In this document: positions 1-13,300 of the stretch, in pieces
Layout of the letters: each line of letters begins with the position of its first letter
Numbering within the stretch: the first letter of the stretch is position 1
Assembly (NCBI GenBank): GCA_963281155.1
Contig: CAUJLY010000001.1
Coordinates: 6,820,001 to 6,884,000, forward strand
DNA from: Rhabditophanes sp. KR3021
Taxonomy: Eukaryota; Nematoda; Chromadorea; Rhabditida; Alloionematidae
DNA length: 64,000 nt
Direction of reading: 5' to 3'
Notes under the pieces: model-generated
What the model saw: only the letters and a program-made list of their open reading frames with translations
The model's database searches: none
Told to the model about the DNA's origin: nothing
Translations under genes and position numbers: made by a program

Positions 1-2690
1 ATGGAGGAAAAAGATAGCTTGGCGAACCAAGAAAAGAAGAATCAACGTTTACTGCTTGAAGAATTGACTAATTTGATTAATTCAATAGATTCAGTCTGTG
101 CCGAAGATTTGTTTATTTTGGAAAATGCTAGTTTGAACGATCCAGCTGCAGTTAATGCTTGCACACATGCAGCGAAAGCTATTCAGGCGTTGATTAAAGA
201 ACAATCGCCGTTGTCACAGATGGCTGCTTATGCTAGTCATTTGAATAAGCTAAATAAGGTGACTGATGTGTTTGTAGACAAATTGCTAGCTCATTTGTCT
301 CCGTTATTTTCAAATTCAACAGGTTTTTCGGAAAGTGATGCTTATGAACTGTCATTACGAAAACAATCTCAGCGTTTTCATGCTTTGAATGTATTTTCGG
401 ATTTGATTTTATGGTTAAAGCAAACGAGACACGGTGTTTATCAAGCAACTATTCAGAAATATGTTGAATCGACTAAAATAGTTTACAAAAGAGATTTAGC
501 TAATTTCTTTGATACTTTAAACAGACACTTGCTAAAAGGAGCTTCAATTTCGGAAAAAGCCAAGGCATCAACTTTATCAAAATCGACGCTTTCGTCTGAT
601 CGTAGTTTATCTTCACGATTTACCGATGAAGAAAATCACATTCTTCAATTACTCGATACTGCTTTATTTGAAGTAAGTTCTGTTGTAGAGACAGAACAAA
701 AGTTTTGCACACGTTTCTTTCATGTTCATACTGATATATTCTCTTCAATTGAGACTCAGTCACTTGCTTCAAATGACAGCAACTCAAGATTAATGGATAA
801 ACAGTTGACAGACCAAGTCCGAATTATCGTAGCCCCGCTTTTTGATGCGGTCAATTCTCATTTGGAACAATTTGCGGCTTCGTGTTGTAGACAAAATGCT
901 TTTGCGGCGATCAGTTTATTTGTATCCATGTCCAAGAAGATTGGCATGTATCAAAATACCGCTTCTTACTTTTCCGTCATATACGGAAGATTAATGGTAT
1001 TAGTGAAACGACAATTTGACCAATTTATGGAAGATGAGATGGGAAGGTTCCGTGATGTCAAATTAGTCAAAAGAACCAGAATAGGAATATTGGATTCAAT
1101 AGACAGATTCTATACTTTGGCTGTGGTCGCAGAAAAGGCGATTCTAGGTATTTTATTAAATTAAAAATAGAGTAAAATTGTGGGTTGAAATGGATCATTT
1201 ATGGACTTCTGGATGTTCTCCTAATTTAACAGTTTGATTAGCATCTAAAATTACCTAAAGATTAGTTTTGCAATTTCATCTTTTCTTTCTGGAAACAATT
1301 GAATGACAATTTCATGAGTTGGCTCTCCTGAGTCAATGTTTGCAACATTGGCACTACAGTAGTCAGTTAAAATATCCTCGATGTTTAAGGCATGACTTTT
1401 AGAAGCATAAGTCTATTTCAAGCCGATCATTTCTTTTCCAGCAATGAATACTTTGTGTATTAAGCATTCTGGTAGATACAGATCCAGCAGACGGATTGAT
1501 TGAGTCTTTGGTTGCAGCCATCAAAGACTTTTCAACGATAGCTGCATATCTTTGTGACAATTCCTCCCAATATAAAACTTCGACAAATCCTTTATTACTA
1601 AAGTCTTTTAGCAACTTTCTTACTCTTCTTGAACTTTTCTAATTCAGCTGCAGCTGCTTCAGAATTATGCTGGCTAATTCTTTTATCTTTATCATCAGTC
1701 ATTGCAATGTAGTAATGCTTATTGTTCTCACACATGAAGTAATAAACAATGTACTCTCCTCCCAAAGCAGTGAAATCATTCCTTATACATAACACCGGAA
1801 ATGAGGCGATGTTGTGCAACTAAAATAGATGAGTAGTTAAATTAAATTAGGAGCTAAATATGATAACACATACAATGTCTTGCAGCTAATATTTATATTT
1901 AGTGTAGAACAAGATATTGAGAGAAGACATGATGGTGATGATGAGTGTATCCGTCATTTTGAATGTCCAAAGCATTAAAAAACAGTTGCTGTCAAAGTCT
2001 CCGCATTTTGTACAACTATACAAAGTATTAGATATTTATTACATTGCTTACTAATATTATGTTATTGTTCTAGGTGCGGAAAGGAGAAATGATTTGGATC
2101 GATGGTATATTGAGCTAACGAATCATTTGGCTTTGATAATTAATACTGTTGCAATGTCTCAATATTCTAAAAGTCCTCCGACTGTGGTTAGATTTGAGAA
2201 CTTTCACCACTTTTATTCTAAGTTGTCTGAATTGAAAATTGAATGTCTGGATAGCAAAAGGAAAGAAACGAAAAAGCTTTACCAAGAGAATATTAAGACT
2301 TATGTTAAAGAACATATGGGAAGACCACTGGAAAAAATTCACCAATTCTTTGAAAGAATAGAAAGAGCAATGGATTCAGGAATGTCAGCAGAAGAAGTTG
2401 GTTACCAAACCCAATTTAGTAAGAATGAACTGAAAAAAGTAATATCTGCATACCCAGGCCGTGAAATCAAGAAAGGCCTTGAACAATTGTACAAAAAGAT
2501 GGAAAAGCACCTCATCGAAGCTTCACCGTTACTTCAGGTTGTTTGGAGGAATATGCAGGATGAATTCCTAAAACAAATAAAGCATTACCAAACTTTAATT
2601 GGCAGATGTTATCCTTCCTCGAAAATAGACCTAGAAGTTACGATTCCCGATGTTTTGCAATATTTTTCCGAAATTGCCCAACAACACTAA
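1..2690 (+). CDS. sec-3: Exocyst complex component 1 (Sec3/EXOC1), 3' part
   Basis: Subunit of the octameric exocyst, which tethers secretory vesicles to the plasma membrane. The window opens inside the gene, so the N-terminal part is missing and the first ATG is probably an internal Met. I join exons 1-1147 and 2074-2690 (about 587 residues). The junction restores AERRNDLDRWY, matching the Sec3 C-terminal family pattern (human SERRGDLDKAY). The second exon carries typical Sec3_C signatures: VRFENFHHFYSKL, GRPLEKIHQFFE, PGREIKKGLEQLYKKM and LLQVVWRNMQDEF. The family is all-helical, and the last residues EIAQQH resemble the human end SIAQSH. The 926-nt intron is unusually long for this window and holds an antisense gene-like locus. 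Human EXOC1 is about 890 aa, so roughly the last two thirds are seen. Family identity is near certain; the symbol follows C. elegans usage. Confidence 0.93.
1195..1985 (-). CDS. Unidentified antisense locus nested in the sec-3 intron
   Basis: Coding-like sequence on the opposite strand, entirely within the sec-3 intron. Readable blocks in order are LHNIASFPVLCIRNDF then GGEYIVYYFMCENNKHYYIA (1819-1600), EVLYWEELSQRYAAIVEKSL followed by MAATKDSINPSAGS, SKSHALNIEDILTDYCSANV followed by GEPTHEIVIQLFPERKDEIA (about 1400-1254), and VILDANQTVKLGEHPEVHK (ending with TGA at 1195). A good intron (54 nt, GTATGT...TTTTAG) precedes the first block. Joining later blocks needs introns of 34, 67 and 53 nt, or else frameshifts. 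I could not fix the start codon; an ATG-led stretch lies near 1950. I do not recognise the family. It is either a small nested gene with very short introns or a decaying copy. Coding composition is good; structure is uncertain. Confidence 0.5.
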
Positions 2691-3623
2691 TTAATAAAAA
2701 TAATTTTATGGCTCCTTTCTAAGTTATTGTAATTTGGTAATATAAATATTTATAAATAAAGTATAGTATGTAAACCTGAACTATTTTATTTGTCTTAAAA
2801 TATCGGATTCGACCATCCCAAATCCTCATATTTTTCCATTTCCGGCTTCTTATGTCATTGTAATATCAAATCATTGAAAGCTGTTAGTTCCGGTTAAAAT
2901 TACGCCTTGTATTCAACTGAAAAGTTTTGAATCATTAAGCCTTAAACTGGTGTATTTGTTAATATTATATACTTTATAATATCTTGCCTCACATTCGTTC
3001 ACAAAATGTGAGAATATATTGTTCTTTATTGGTCAGTCAAATACTTATCGGAACAATGTAAATAATAGTCAAAGTTAAAAAATATTATTTTAATTGTTTG
3101 TACATTCAAAAATTATTTCTAAATAACATTCATTGGAAGAATGTTTGTTTATGTTATATGCAATTTTAGTAAAGCAATTTATGAATATACCAAACATAAA
3201 AAATGAATGAAATGTCGTACAGGATTTGTTACTTTATTTAAAAACAGCATTTTTTACAAATATTAGGAGAAATGTTTAAAAAAGCGACAATAAGATCTCT
3301 CTGTGTAGTGGTGACCGTTTAAAGACAGTTATAACCGATGAATATTAAAACTTTCGTATTAATGCCGAAGAAACAGAAGCTACTCATTTGCATACATATT
3401 TATTGATCAAAGGAACTTGTTACTCAAAAATTGACATAAGAATCAAGCTTAAAAGGATAAATATTATGTACCTGGAGAAGAAGTTTCTTTTAACAATTAT
3501 AGTCTAGAATATCAAGAGAGTTTGCTTATAAAGTAGTGGGATGCAATATTAAAACACATCTGATATGATGTATGTATTTATACAAGATGAAGTTAAATAA
3601 TATCTGTTGTAAATAAAAATTCA
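2691..3623. other. Intergenic region, sec-3 to acyl-CoA ligase
   Basis: AT-rich sequence with no open frame I can support. It separates two convergent genes, so it should contain both 3' UTRs; AATAAA-like hexamers are visible just after the sec-3 stop (near 2755). Nothing else recognised. Confidence 0.6.
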
Positions 3624-5421
3624 TTATTTTAAGTGTTTATTAAGTTCCAACTCAAGAATAGTTTCTTCTTGAATCCTAAATTTTTGTATTTTTCCTGATG
3701 CTGTTCTAGGAAAGTCTGCTTTAAACAAAATGTACTTTGGTATTTTAAAGTAGGTTATTTTATTTTTCAGATACTCTTTGATATACTCCACTGTGATTAA
3801 TTCTTTTTTATCCTCTTTAACATTAATCCAAGCGCATACCTGCTCACCGAGTCTTTCGTCTGGCACACCGACTACCTGAACTTCAACAATTCCGTCAATT
3901 TTCATTATAAATTGTTCAACTTCGGAAGGATAAATATTTTCACCACCACGAATGATCATATCTTTTTCACGACCACTAATTGTCACTGATCCATCTGAAT
4001 TCATTTTTGCCAAATCTCCTGTATGAAACCATCTATCGGAAGAATAATCTTTGTTTGTTTTTTCTTGATCATCCCAATATTCGCGCATAACCGAAATTCC
4101 CCTAAAACACAAATGTCCAACTTGATTCAGTGGCACCATGTGCTTATTATCGTCAAAAATAGCGCACTCCATGTGAGGTAAAACTTTTCCTGTCGACTTA
4201 ATCCTTTCCTCTGGACACACGCTAATGTCCGAATTTAATGTCAAATTCATTTCAGTCATTCCATAAGAAACGATAATTCCCTTCATATTCATCTCATTAA
4301 TCAACTTTTCAATCAATGGTGCAGCGACAGGAGCTCCAGCAATAAGGCCACCCTTCAAGCTTTTTAAATTATATCCCTTTTCCGATTGCTTCTTAAGAAA
4401 ATCAACATACATGGTAGGTGTTCCCATGATAAAATCACACTTCTCATTACAAACGGCTTGTAGAGATTGATTAGCACTAAATATAGTCGAGGGATAAACA
4501 ATAGTACTTTGATTAACTACTGTCAATAGACTTCCTAAGACGCATCCCAAGGCATGAAACAAAGGACATGGCATGCACATGATAGTTTCACTTTCTTTCA
4601 AACCCCATTCGTGGCGACATAAATTAGCATTATTAACGATTGAGTGATGAGCTGAGACAACACCTTTAGGCTGACCTGTGGTTCCGGAAGTGTATTGTAT
4701 GTTAGCTAGATCATCAGATCTGACTAACTTACTCATTTCTATTGCTTTGTTTTCATCGTCTTTTGAGCCCATTTCAAGAATATCGTTACTATTCCAGCAG
4801 CCGTTTAGATTTGCATTCTCTTCGGATATAGCAATAAAATTTTTAAATTCGGGAAATTCTTTGCTTTTAATTAAGCCAACTCCTTTAGGCAAATGATTCA
4901 TTTCAGGAAATATAGCAGTCATCATCTTGTAGTAATTTGTTGATTTGAATTTGATTGGTGCTACTAAACAAGATACACCGACTTTCTTTAAAGCATATCT
5001 TAATTCGGTTTCACGATAGCCTGGATTAATGGCTACTAATATAAGACCAAGTAGGCTTGAAGCAAATTGAGTAACAACCCACATATAGTTGTTAGGTGAA
5101 CAGATGGCTATGCGGTCGCCTTTTGATAAATTCAGATGGACTAGTCCTTTTGCAAATGATAACACATCTGAATAGAATTGTTCATATGTTTTGACAGTCT
5201 CAGATTCAGGAAATACAACGAATGTCTTGGTTGAAACCCTCTCAACAGCCAATTTCAATCTATCATTCATAGTATGATGAATTAATGGAATGGCTGATGG
5301 ACGATGAACATAACTTATGTTACTAAATAAATAAATATCATTATTTAAATGTAACTTACCTGATTGTCCTCACCAAGCTAAATTTGTTGGACAAAAGAGT
5401 GTTCAGTTTACATCTAATCAT
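3624..5421 (-). CDS. Mitochondrial medium-chain acyl-CoA ligase (ACSF2 type)
   Basis: Adenylate-forming enzyme that activates fatty acids to acyl-CoA through an acyl-AMP intermediate. Two exons: 5421-5360 and 5322-3624, joined across a 37-nt intron (GTAAGT...TTTAG), giving 586 aa. Exon 1 supplies a basic, hydroxyl-rich N-terminus (MIRCKLNTLLSNKFSLV) that looks like a mitochondrial presequence and explains why the start is upstream of the first Met of exon 2. The AMP-binding signature YTSGTTGQPKG lies near residue 230, followed by YGMTE, the GREKDMIIRGGENIYPSE hinge region, and the C-terminal catalytic-lysine motif PRTASGKIQK. SYVHRPSAIPLIHHT just after the presequence matches the ACSF2 N-terminal pattern. 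Length is close to human ACSF2 (615 aa). No frame damage. Subfamily call rests on remembered family motifs. Confidence 0.93.
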
Positions 5422-5861
5422 TATAATAACCACGTTGATATTGCATAAACTTTCAAAATAATTTCAAATTAAAAATAAATATAACAGTTGTTGTTATCAG
5501 TTGAATGATGTCAAAAAGATAATTAAAAGAAGTATGTCCAATTAATTTAATTTGTTTTGCGGTTCCTGATAAGAAAGATGAGTTAGCGATGTCTGGTTGG
5601 GAAGGAATGGTTAGAATGTATATTTTTGATGACGTGTATTTTTTGAAAGCACATGCTAAACAGATTTACTAGAATAATTTAATTTATTCATTATCGTTTA
5701 AAAGAATCTCGTGTATGAATATTTTATTTTAACGAAGTACGTATGAATTTGATGAAATTTGAATGTAATTTGGTTTCTTGGAATGTAAATAATGTTGCAC
5801 ATATAAGCTAGTAGAACATTTGTGTCTAAAATACAATATAAAAGAAAGGCCATTTACCTTT
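5422..5861. other. Divergent intergenic region
   Basis: About 440 nt upstream of the acyl-CoA ligase start and of the broken DUF19-like gene. AT-rich, presumably promoter sequence. No motif I can name. Confidence 0.5.
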
Positions 5862-6531
5862 CAAATCATATTTGCCAACATCATCTTTTCTGGCAAACTC
5901 ACTTCCGTTATTTTGATAGTAGTATCCATTTCCAAAGTTACATCAGCTGACTGTGAAAAAGTAAGTAAATCATTTTAGAGTTTGACTAATCATTTTAAGG
6001 GTATTGCAAACTGACAAAACAAGTACACCATCGCAATTCTAAATTATGAAGAAAGACTGGAAAATGGGAGCTTGACAGCAGCAGATATCTCACCTATATA
6101 TGGGCTGTCAAGACACTATTTTTTGAAATGCTTAAAGGAAACAGACACTAAGGACTGTACTAATCACAAAAATCTGAACCAAAAAAATGCTCTTGAACAA
6201 TTGGATGAGGCACACAAAAAAGACTTTAATGACAGCATGACTATGATGGATCTTATGGCTAAAAACGAACACAATTTAATACCAAGTGCAAAAGACTGCT
6301 TCAATGGTAGCTCAGAAAAATGGAATGAAGGGTTAGCCGGTTTCATTGGAAAGTATAAAAGTAAAGATATTGCATCAGGGAGTGTAGATTGTGATACTCT
6401 TGCAAAATATCAAAAGGCATCTAGGAACTGGCTGTGGAATTCAATATTCTAAAGCTGTCTGTGAAGTCTACATTGAAACTATCAAGCTAGATAAAAATTG
6501 TTTTATGCCTAATTGCGTGTCTTTCCCGTAG
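5862..6531 (+). pseudogene. Broken DUF19/T20D4.11-like secreted protein
   Basis: Relic of a small nematode-specific secreted protein with a hydrophobic leader (IIFSGKLTSVILIVVSISKV, then TSADCEK) and regularly spaced cysteines. The first exon ends at 5960 and a 39-nt intron leads to GYCKLTKQ. The frame then breaks by one base near 6023 into YTIAILNYEERLENGSLTAA and runs through KCLKETDTKDCTNHKN and AKDCFNGSSEKWNEG. It breaks again by one base near 6420 before CGIQYSKAVCEVYIETIK, DKNCFMPNC and a TAG at 6531. No in-frame ATG precedes the leader. A second break could instead be a 43-nt intron with a poor donor, but the missing start and first shift favour a pseudogene. Family assignment is by Cys pattern and general feel only. 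Confidence 0.5.
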
Positions 6532-9500
6532 ATTCAAATATTCACCTTATGTAAAAGTTGATTTTGTTAAAACAAAGTTCATTGGATTCTATTTTATTCT
6601 TTTTTATTAACAGTAAAGCTTAAAATGCAATATACTTTTTATTCTTCACAATTTGATTTATTTACCAATCAAATACATATTTTAAAAACAAATATTCCTC
6701 TATAACAAAAGTTTTTTATTAAATACAAAAGTAAATTTAAGAATAAGATGTCGTTTTTCTAGATAAAGTTTGTTATTTAGACAAATTAATTATAAATTAT
6801 AAGCTTTTGTATCAATAAGGTGATATTTATAAAAAATAACATTCTTTTATTAGAGATAGTAATAACAACCAATTTAACACTGTAACATTAATTTCCGAAT
6901 GTCGCTCCAGAAATTTGATCAAATAAACGACTTCTAGTGTTCTGGCTCCGTTTGAGCATTCAAAAGTAATCATTTATTACAAATTTAATTTGATCATCCA
7001 AAAAACCAAATTTCATTGACATGACATTTTTGTACAAATCTTCAATTGCCAATTAATATGAAAGATAATTCATCAAGTTGTCTTTTCTAATGAAATGCTA
7101 AACAAATCAATGTTAATGAGGTGGCTTTTTTAAAAGTAGTTAAATCTTCTCAAAATGCAAACAATAATCATAAATTTTAATCTTAATAATTGTTAATTGA
7201 ACAAAATCCTGATCCACAAAAAATAAAGATAAACATTACTTTAAATTAAATGGTCATCGTTTACGCTTTGTTGCCTCTAGCATTTTATCTCAAATCTGCA
7301 TATCCATACAAACAAAATTATATTTATGGTCAGCAATAATAATAATAATAAAACACTTTGCACAAATTACTATTTAATTTTTCAATTAAAGCTGACCAGA
7401 TACAAACACAAACAATTGTGCATACATCCATTTATCACATATAATTGTTTCGAACGACTTTCTTTTGATGAACTTTTTGTAACAAAATAGTATACAGTTC
7501 ATAATTTGTTTTATTTAAATAATTTACCCCTGAACCCACAATTGCTTCAAATTAACACTATCTATTTACACATACAAAACCAATTCAGCCCAATATTTTA
7601 ACTGTTTATTGACACATCTATTTTAATAGTCCAATTGCGAACATGCACCCGATTGTTACATAAATATAATTCATTTATTACTCTCAGCCAGCCTCTTTCC
7701 TATTTTAGTAACAATAAGCTCAAAACTACAAATTTGATCTTGGTAAGTAAATCATATATAAATTAATATATTTAATCACCTAACAAAAAAGAAGCAAATC
7801 ATATCCCTCTTTATCAAATATTATGTATATTCATTTTCTTTTTTAATCGGAGAAACAGTTCTTTCACTGACTTCTATTTATTTGTTCACCATAAATATGG
7901 ATAATTATTTATTTATTATTGTTGTATCACTCTTTTCTTTTCAAACCACATCATTTTAATACATACAAATTAGATTTTCATTTGTTAGTCTAAGGGTTAC
8001 AGGACATTGAGACATTAATTTCATTATATTTTTAAATACTCACTCTTAAAATCTAATAAAAATCTCGAACAAAGGTAAGCTTAATTTTAATTGGCTTTTG
8101 GTTTTTATTTTTATTTTTCTTATTGCAGCTACAACAAGTAAATCGCATAAGAAGATGGGAGAGATATGATGGCTTTAATGTAAATACTTAGAGAGGTTGC
8201 GTTTTGTTTGAAGAACATTTTGATTGAGCGCCATTAAAAAAAGGTTATTATAAATTTGATGATCAGATCTTTTTGACATTTCCTTTGCAATTTGTTATAT
8301 TCAATCGGTGGTATATTTAGTAAGAACTTCTTTCTTCTTTGTTTATTTATTCATTTAGGGGTTTGCCACGCCAACTTGCTCTAAATAGAAGCTAATAGAT
8401 TAATTTGGATATAAGTTTTGTGTTCAAAAGAGGGTTTAAACTTTTATTTATTTATATCACTAAAGAACTTTTCTTTAATTATTGATAACAACCACCAAAC
8501 TATACTTAAAAGCCCCTTCTGTCTTTTACAAAAAGTCTGGTCCTCTTCAAAATGATCCATTTCCTAATTGACTTATATGAAATTATAGGGTGATCGTTAT
8601 ATTCTGTTTATGTTTGTTTATTTTTTCTCTTTCAAAAGAAGTGAATGTTTCAATAAATAATTCTTGTTATAGACTATAATTAAAATTCAGTTGCTTATAT
8701 CTGTGGCGTTCCTTCTCACAATTAATCTCTTCTATCTAGATAAAATTCTATTTTTACATATTAAATCGAAAAAATACACAAACTAACTTAAAAAATGAAC
8801 ACAATAACTAGGTAAAACAATGAATTAAGTATCTATAGCTTTTTATCGAAATACAGCTAATAAAAACGGTGTATTATACACACTTTATTAATAGCCCTGT
8901 CCATCAGCACATATAAAAAGAAAAGAAATAGAAGATTCCATTTAAATATTCATTCATTACAGAAAAAATGTTCAAAACTATTATTCTATCTGAACACCTC
9001 TCTAAGTGGTACGAAACAAAAAATGACTACCACTTTCAAGCCAATTCATCACCCTCTTCACTACTAGTCGTTTTTTAGATTTCTCTCAGTTTCATTAAAC
9101 CCATATATCTTCTGCAATATAATGATTACCCAATCTATCATTCACACAATCAAAAATACTAGTCCTACTAACGAAACTTCTTCTACCTAAACAATAAAAC
9201 CGAAATTTAACAAATAAAAAAGTTACAAAAAAATAGATTACTCTTTAATATGTTATCCTAATATTTACTGAAAGTAGTAACCTTCTCTACGATGTGTAGC
9301 TTTTAATATCATCCCCTTGTTTACATACTTTATTATAATTTAATAATATCGCTTTTTTTAAACACAATACCTTTCAAAATGCGCTTCCTTTGACCATTAC
9401 CCTTTCGCTTTAGTCTATTAAGCTGATTTTGATAAAGATTGATCATTCAATTTAGAGGAAAAAAAGATATATAAGTATATAGGTGTAGGAGTATATACAA

Positions 9501-10321
9501 TCCAACGGCGAAAATTATACTCTTATCTTTTTTATATGTTCATTCCCATTATTATATAATTTGATTTGAGAAGATGATGAGTGTATATAATTAAATAGCA
9601 ACAACTTTATCACATAGTACTTAATTTATACACTAAAACTTGTACCTTTTTTTGATTAGACTTATAATGATCATAATAAAATTGTATAGTTCGAGACAAA
9701 CTGGCATCTCATTGTTATTATTAAATCAAAAAGAAGCCAAACAAAAAAGAAGGCAAAGAGTGATTGGTAAATAATCAGCTGGTTTCGAATGCATTCTAGT
9801 CATCCTATATTTTTTGCGACAATTTAGGATACATGATTATAATTAAATGATTTATTCTTTTACTCAATTAGCGTGACAAAACAAACAATCCAATTTTGTC
9901 TTTCTTTTTTAATACTTATTCTATTATTATGCCAAGTAATAACATTTAAATTTATGAAATATTATTTTTCTTTGAATATATAGTTTCTTGACCGTGACCT
10001 ATTACTAATACATACTATGATAATCATGCCAATTCTCTAATATCATTTACATTTTTTGGTTGTATTCACAAAGTGGTTAAAAACTTTTTAATACCCACAT
10101 GATTTGTTCAAAAGTCCGTTGATAATCTTTTTGTTAACATTGTTGCCTATGTACACTCAATCTTAATCTTGTTCCTTTCTAGGTAACAAAAGTTGTAACG
10201 CGATTTGGATAGAAGTTGTAAATTTAACACTAATCTTTTTGACTTATCAATCATTCTAAGGACACAAAAATATTGTTTAGCATTAATCAAAAAGACAACA
10301 AAAAAAGAGGAAACTTTATTA
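6532..10321. other. Long AT-rich noncoding region upstream of the RhoGEF gene
   Basis: About 3.8 kb without a supportable coding frame. It contains isolated splice-like pairs, for example a donor GTAAGC at 8075 with an acceptor ending TTGCAG at 8129, a donor GTAAGT at 7742, and an acceptor CTTTCTAG ending at 10183. These suggest noncoding 5' exons of the downstream RhoGEF gene or a long 5' intron. Several (AT)-rich simple stretches are present. Transcript data would be needed to place exons. Confidence 0.5.
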
Positions 10322-13300
10322 ATGACTCGTCTTGTGCCGACAGTTGACGAAAGCGCCTTGACTGACTATGAAAATGCCGATTCAGATGAGGACAGTCCGA
10401 CCTCTTCTTGCCACAGTAGAATGGATGAGAGTATGTTCATTCATTTATAATTTAATTTATATTCACGCTTATGGGAGAGGATTAGTGCGCAGCATCTTAT
10501 TTATTTGTTTGGGGAAGTAATTGAGATTTACTGTTTTTATTTTAGGCATAATGTCAACAGCATCTACTTCAAGCTGTGTTTATCCGGGAAATTTGTATGG
10601 AAATAGATTGAGAGGAAAGCCTAGATCATATAGGTAAGTAAAACAAAATAGAGTCAAGCAGAGTCAATTAAAATCTTTCACTTTATTATTTAGAATTTTA
10701 TCACCAGCTGAATCTCAAGAAACTCTAACTAAAATGGCTATATTTTCTAGAGCAATAAAGCAATCTTCAAACAACCAACAACAAACAACAACCTCCTCAT
10801 TCTTTTCAACGAAATCTAAAAAAGAATCCCCACTACCTAGTACAAGTACTCCATTAACCTCAAATTCCAGCATTCTCATCACCAATCTTCCACGCTCCAG
10901 CTTATCACGTATCAGGAAAGGATTAAAACGATTCGACATTACTCACATCCAGTCCTCAAACAATTTGATGCAAGTTTAGTAATAAATAGTTCTATAGCCT
11001 ATAAATAATATATTTTTATTTGTTCCCATCACAAATTCTAACCAAATAGAGACCTTTGCATTTTTGGAAGGTTTGTTGATTTTATCAAATTGATACATAT
11101 CTTCACCACACCACTAATTTGCATCTAAATTCCAGTTTTTAAAATGAAAAAATTAAATTTCATTAATTTCTTTAGTATTAAAAACCATCATCCACAAAAT
11201 AACTTAATTTCCATTTTATTCAAGTGCATTTTGTTACCTTTCTTCCAATCATTTATAAATATCCTCAAGAGTTTTATGTTTGTATGAGTGAAAGTGTGTG
11301 TGTAACTACTTTGTCTATGTGTTCAAGTTGATTAATACTTAGTTGAAATATTTTACCTTAAAGTTATTTTATTACTTTTTGCATCATACGTATTATACAC
11401 ATAAATAAAAGTCATCCTGTAAGTTATTAATTCTGATGTCTTCTAACAATATAGATACTAATCTCTTAAAAACAGTATTTACCTTTTTGAGTACTATAAT
11501 ACAATCAAAACATACTTATTTAATTTTCATTTCATCACAAAATACTTCGTTTTTTTAAATTTAACTTAAATCCCTAAATTACCATATTAAATATTTTTGA
11601 AATCATTCACACCCTACAAAAATGACCTTTATCAATGATGTATGCACAAAAAGTTTATATAAGTTACCTTTTTTCTGTTTCCATTTTGTGCATTTCCTGA
11701 CTTAAGCTTCCTTTTAAGTTACCACAAACTAAAAAATTTTACACTTTTTGTTTCTACTTGTGCTATTCTGATCGCTTGTCCTATTACTAATGAACATATA
11801 TAAATATTATTTCACAATAATGATATCACCCTCATCTATCTACTAAACATCAATCCTTTTTATGATGCTATTTTGGGTTTAATTTGTTTTGATGTGATGA
11901 TGTAGATTAAAATAAGTTTACTTAAATACTTATTTAAGGCAAAAGAAGACTTCATTTGGTGGTGCTTTAGACTTTTTATGATTGAATTTTTAATCAAGTT
12001 TTGATATTACTTTTTTTACATACCATTCTCCTTGAATTATTATTTTTGTTCATCCATTTATTTTATTGTGGACAAGTTTTGTTAACTTCGTAATAAAAGG
12101 AACTTTTTTACGACAAAAAATGTACCTCAGTAAATGATCACACATTTTGATCATCATACCATCATTTCATTTATCTTTGATAACCCTAAAGTTTTGTACC
12201 CTTTTTTACAGGGGATAACCATGAGATCACTTTTGATGATGAAGTGTGTGTAACCTTGAATATAAATTATTATAAGCTTAATGCGGGCCTTTTAAATGAA
12301 TCATAATAAATGATCGAAAAGCATTTAAATATCATTCATTATCACATATTGCATCAAATTTTTAATATGATTCTTTCTAGATTATCTATTTCCAAAATTG
12401 GTATGGCAACCCATCCCAAAACAACTATTGAACAGCCCAGTAAATCCTGGTTTCTGGGACCATACATGGCAAAAGCGATAGCAAATCATGCTTCTAATAA
12501 TATAGACGATGAGACTGCCTCCAATCCATCAACAAACAGAACCTCAACTATATCTTCGTCAACATCAGACGACGACAGGGAAAACAATTGTCAGAGGATG
12601 TCGATGTTTACCACTACTTCTGGCTACTCATCTGATCCTTCTCATATTCCACTTCCCACCACTCCAGACAACAACAAAATCGCATTTGTTGTTGACGACA
12701 TCATCAAAAGTTACTTAATTTCAAGACCACTTTTACTAGTCGATACGGGTATTAGTGGAAACAAGCGGAAAAGTCTCCTTGGAGGAACTCCAATCTCCAA
12801 AAGATATCATATAGTAATTGAGTTGCTTGAAACAGAAGTCAATTATATCAATGATCTCGATGACATTATTCAAGTCTATGCTACTTTTCTAGCTAATCAC
12901 GAAGAACAAATGGGCATTAGTTCAGAGGTTATTTTTAATTTATTTAACTCACTTGAATTTGTCACTAATTTTTCGAAAGAATTGTATACGGAGTTAGATT
13001 CGTCCAACTTTGATGTTGTTTCGATTTCACGAGCGTTTTTAAAATTAGCAGAGGGTTTTAATAGCTATGCCGTTTATTGTTCCCAATATCAAAGTATCAT
13101 ATCATCTATAGAAAGACTGAAGCATAACAGTGCCTTTGTTGAAGCTATTGGGTATTGTCAAAAATTGCTGAGCCATTCGCTGCCCTTAGAAACCTTCCTA
13201 CTTAAACCTGTGCAACGAATGTTAAAGTATCACTTATTTTTTGAAAATCTACTCAATTCATATGAACCAGACGAATCAACCGAAAAGACAGCCATCGAAA

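Noticed and set aside
233..448. Minus-strand open frame inside sec-3 exon
   Set aside because: Overlaps a conserved exocyst coding exon; no protein features of its own.
12310..12380. ATG at 12310 as start of the RhoGEF
   Set aside because: The stretch to 12380 is intron-like and ends in a good acceptor (TTCTTTCTAG); the protein start lies upstream.
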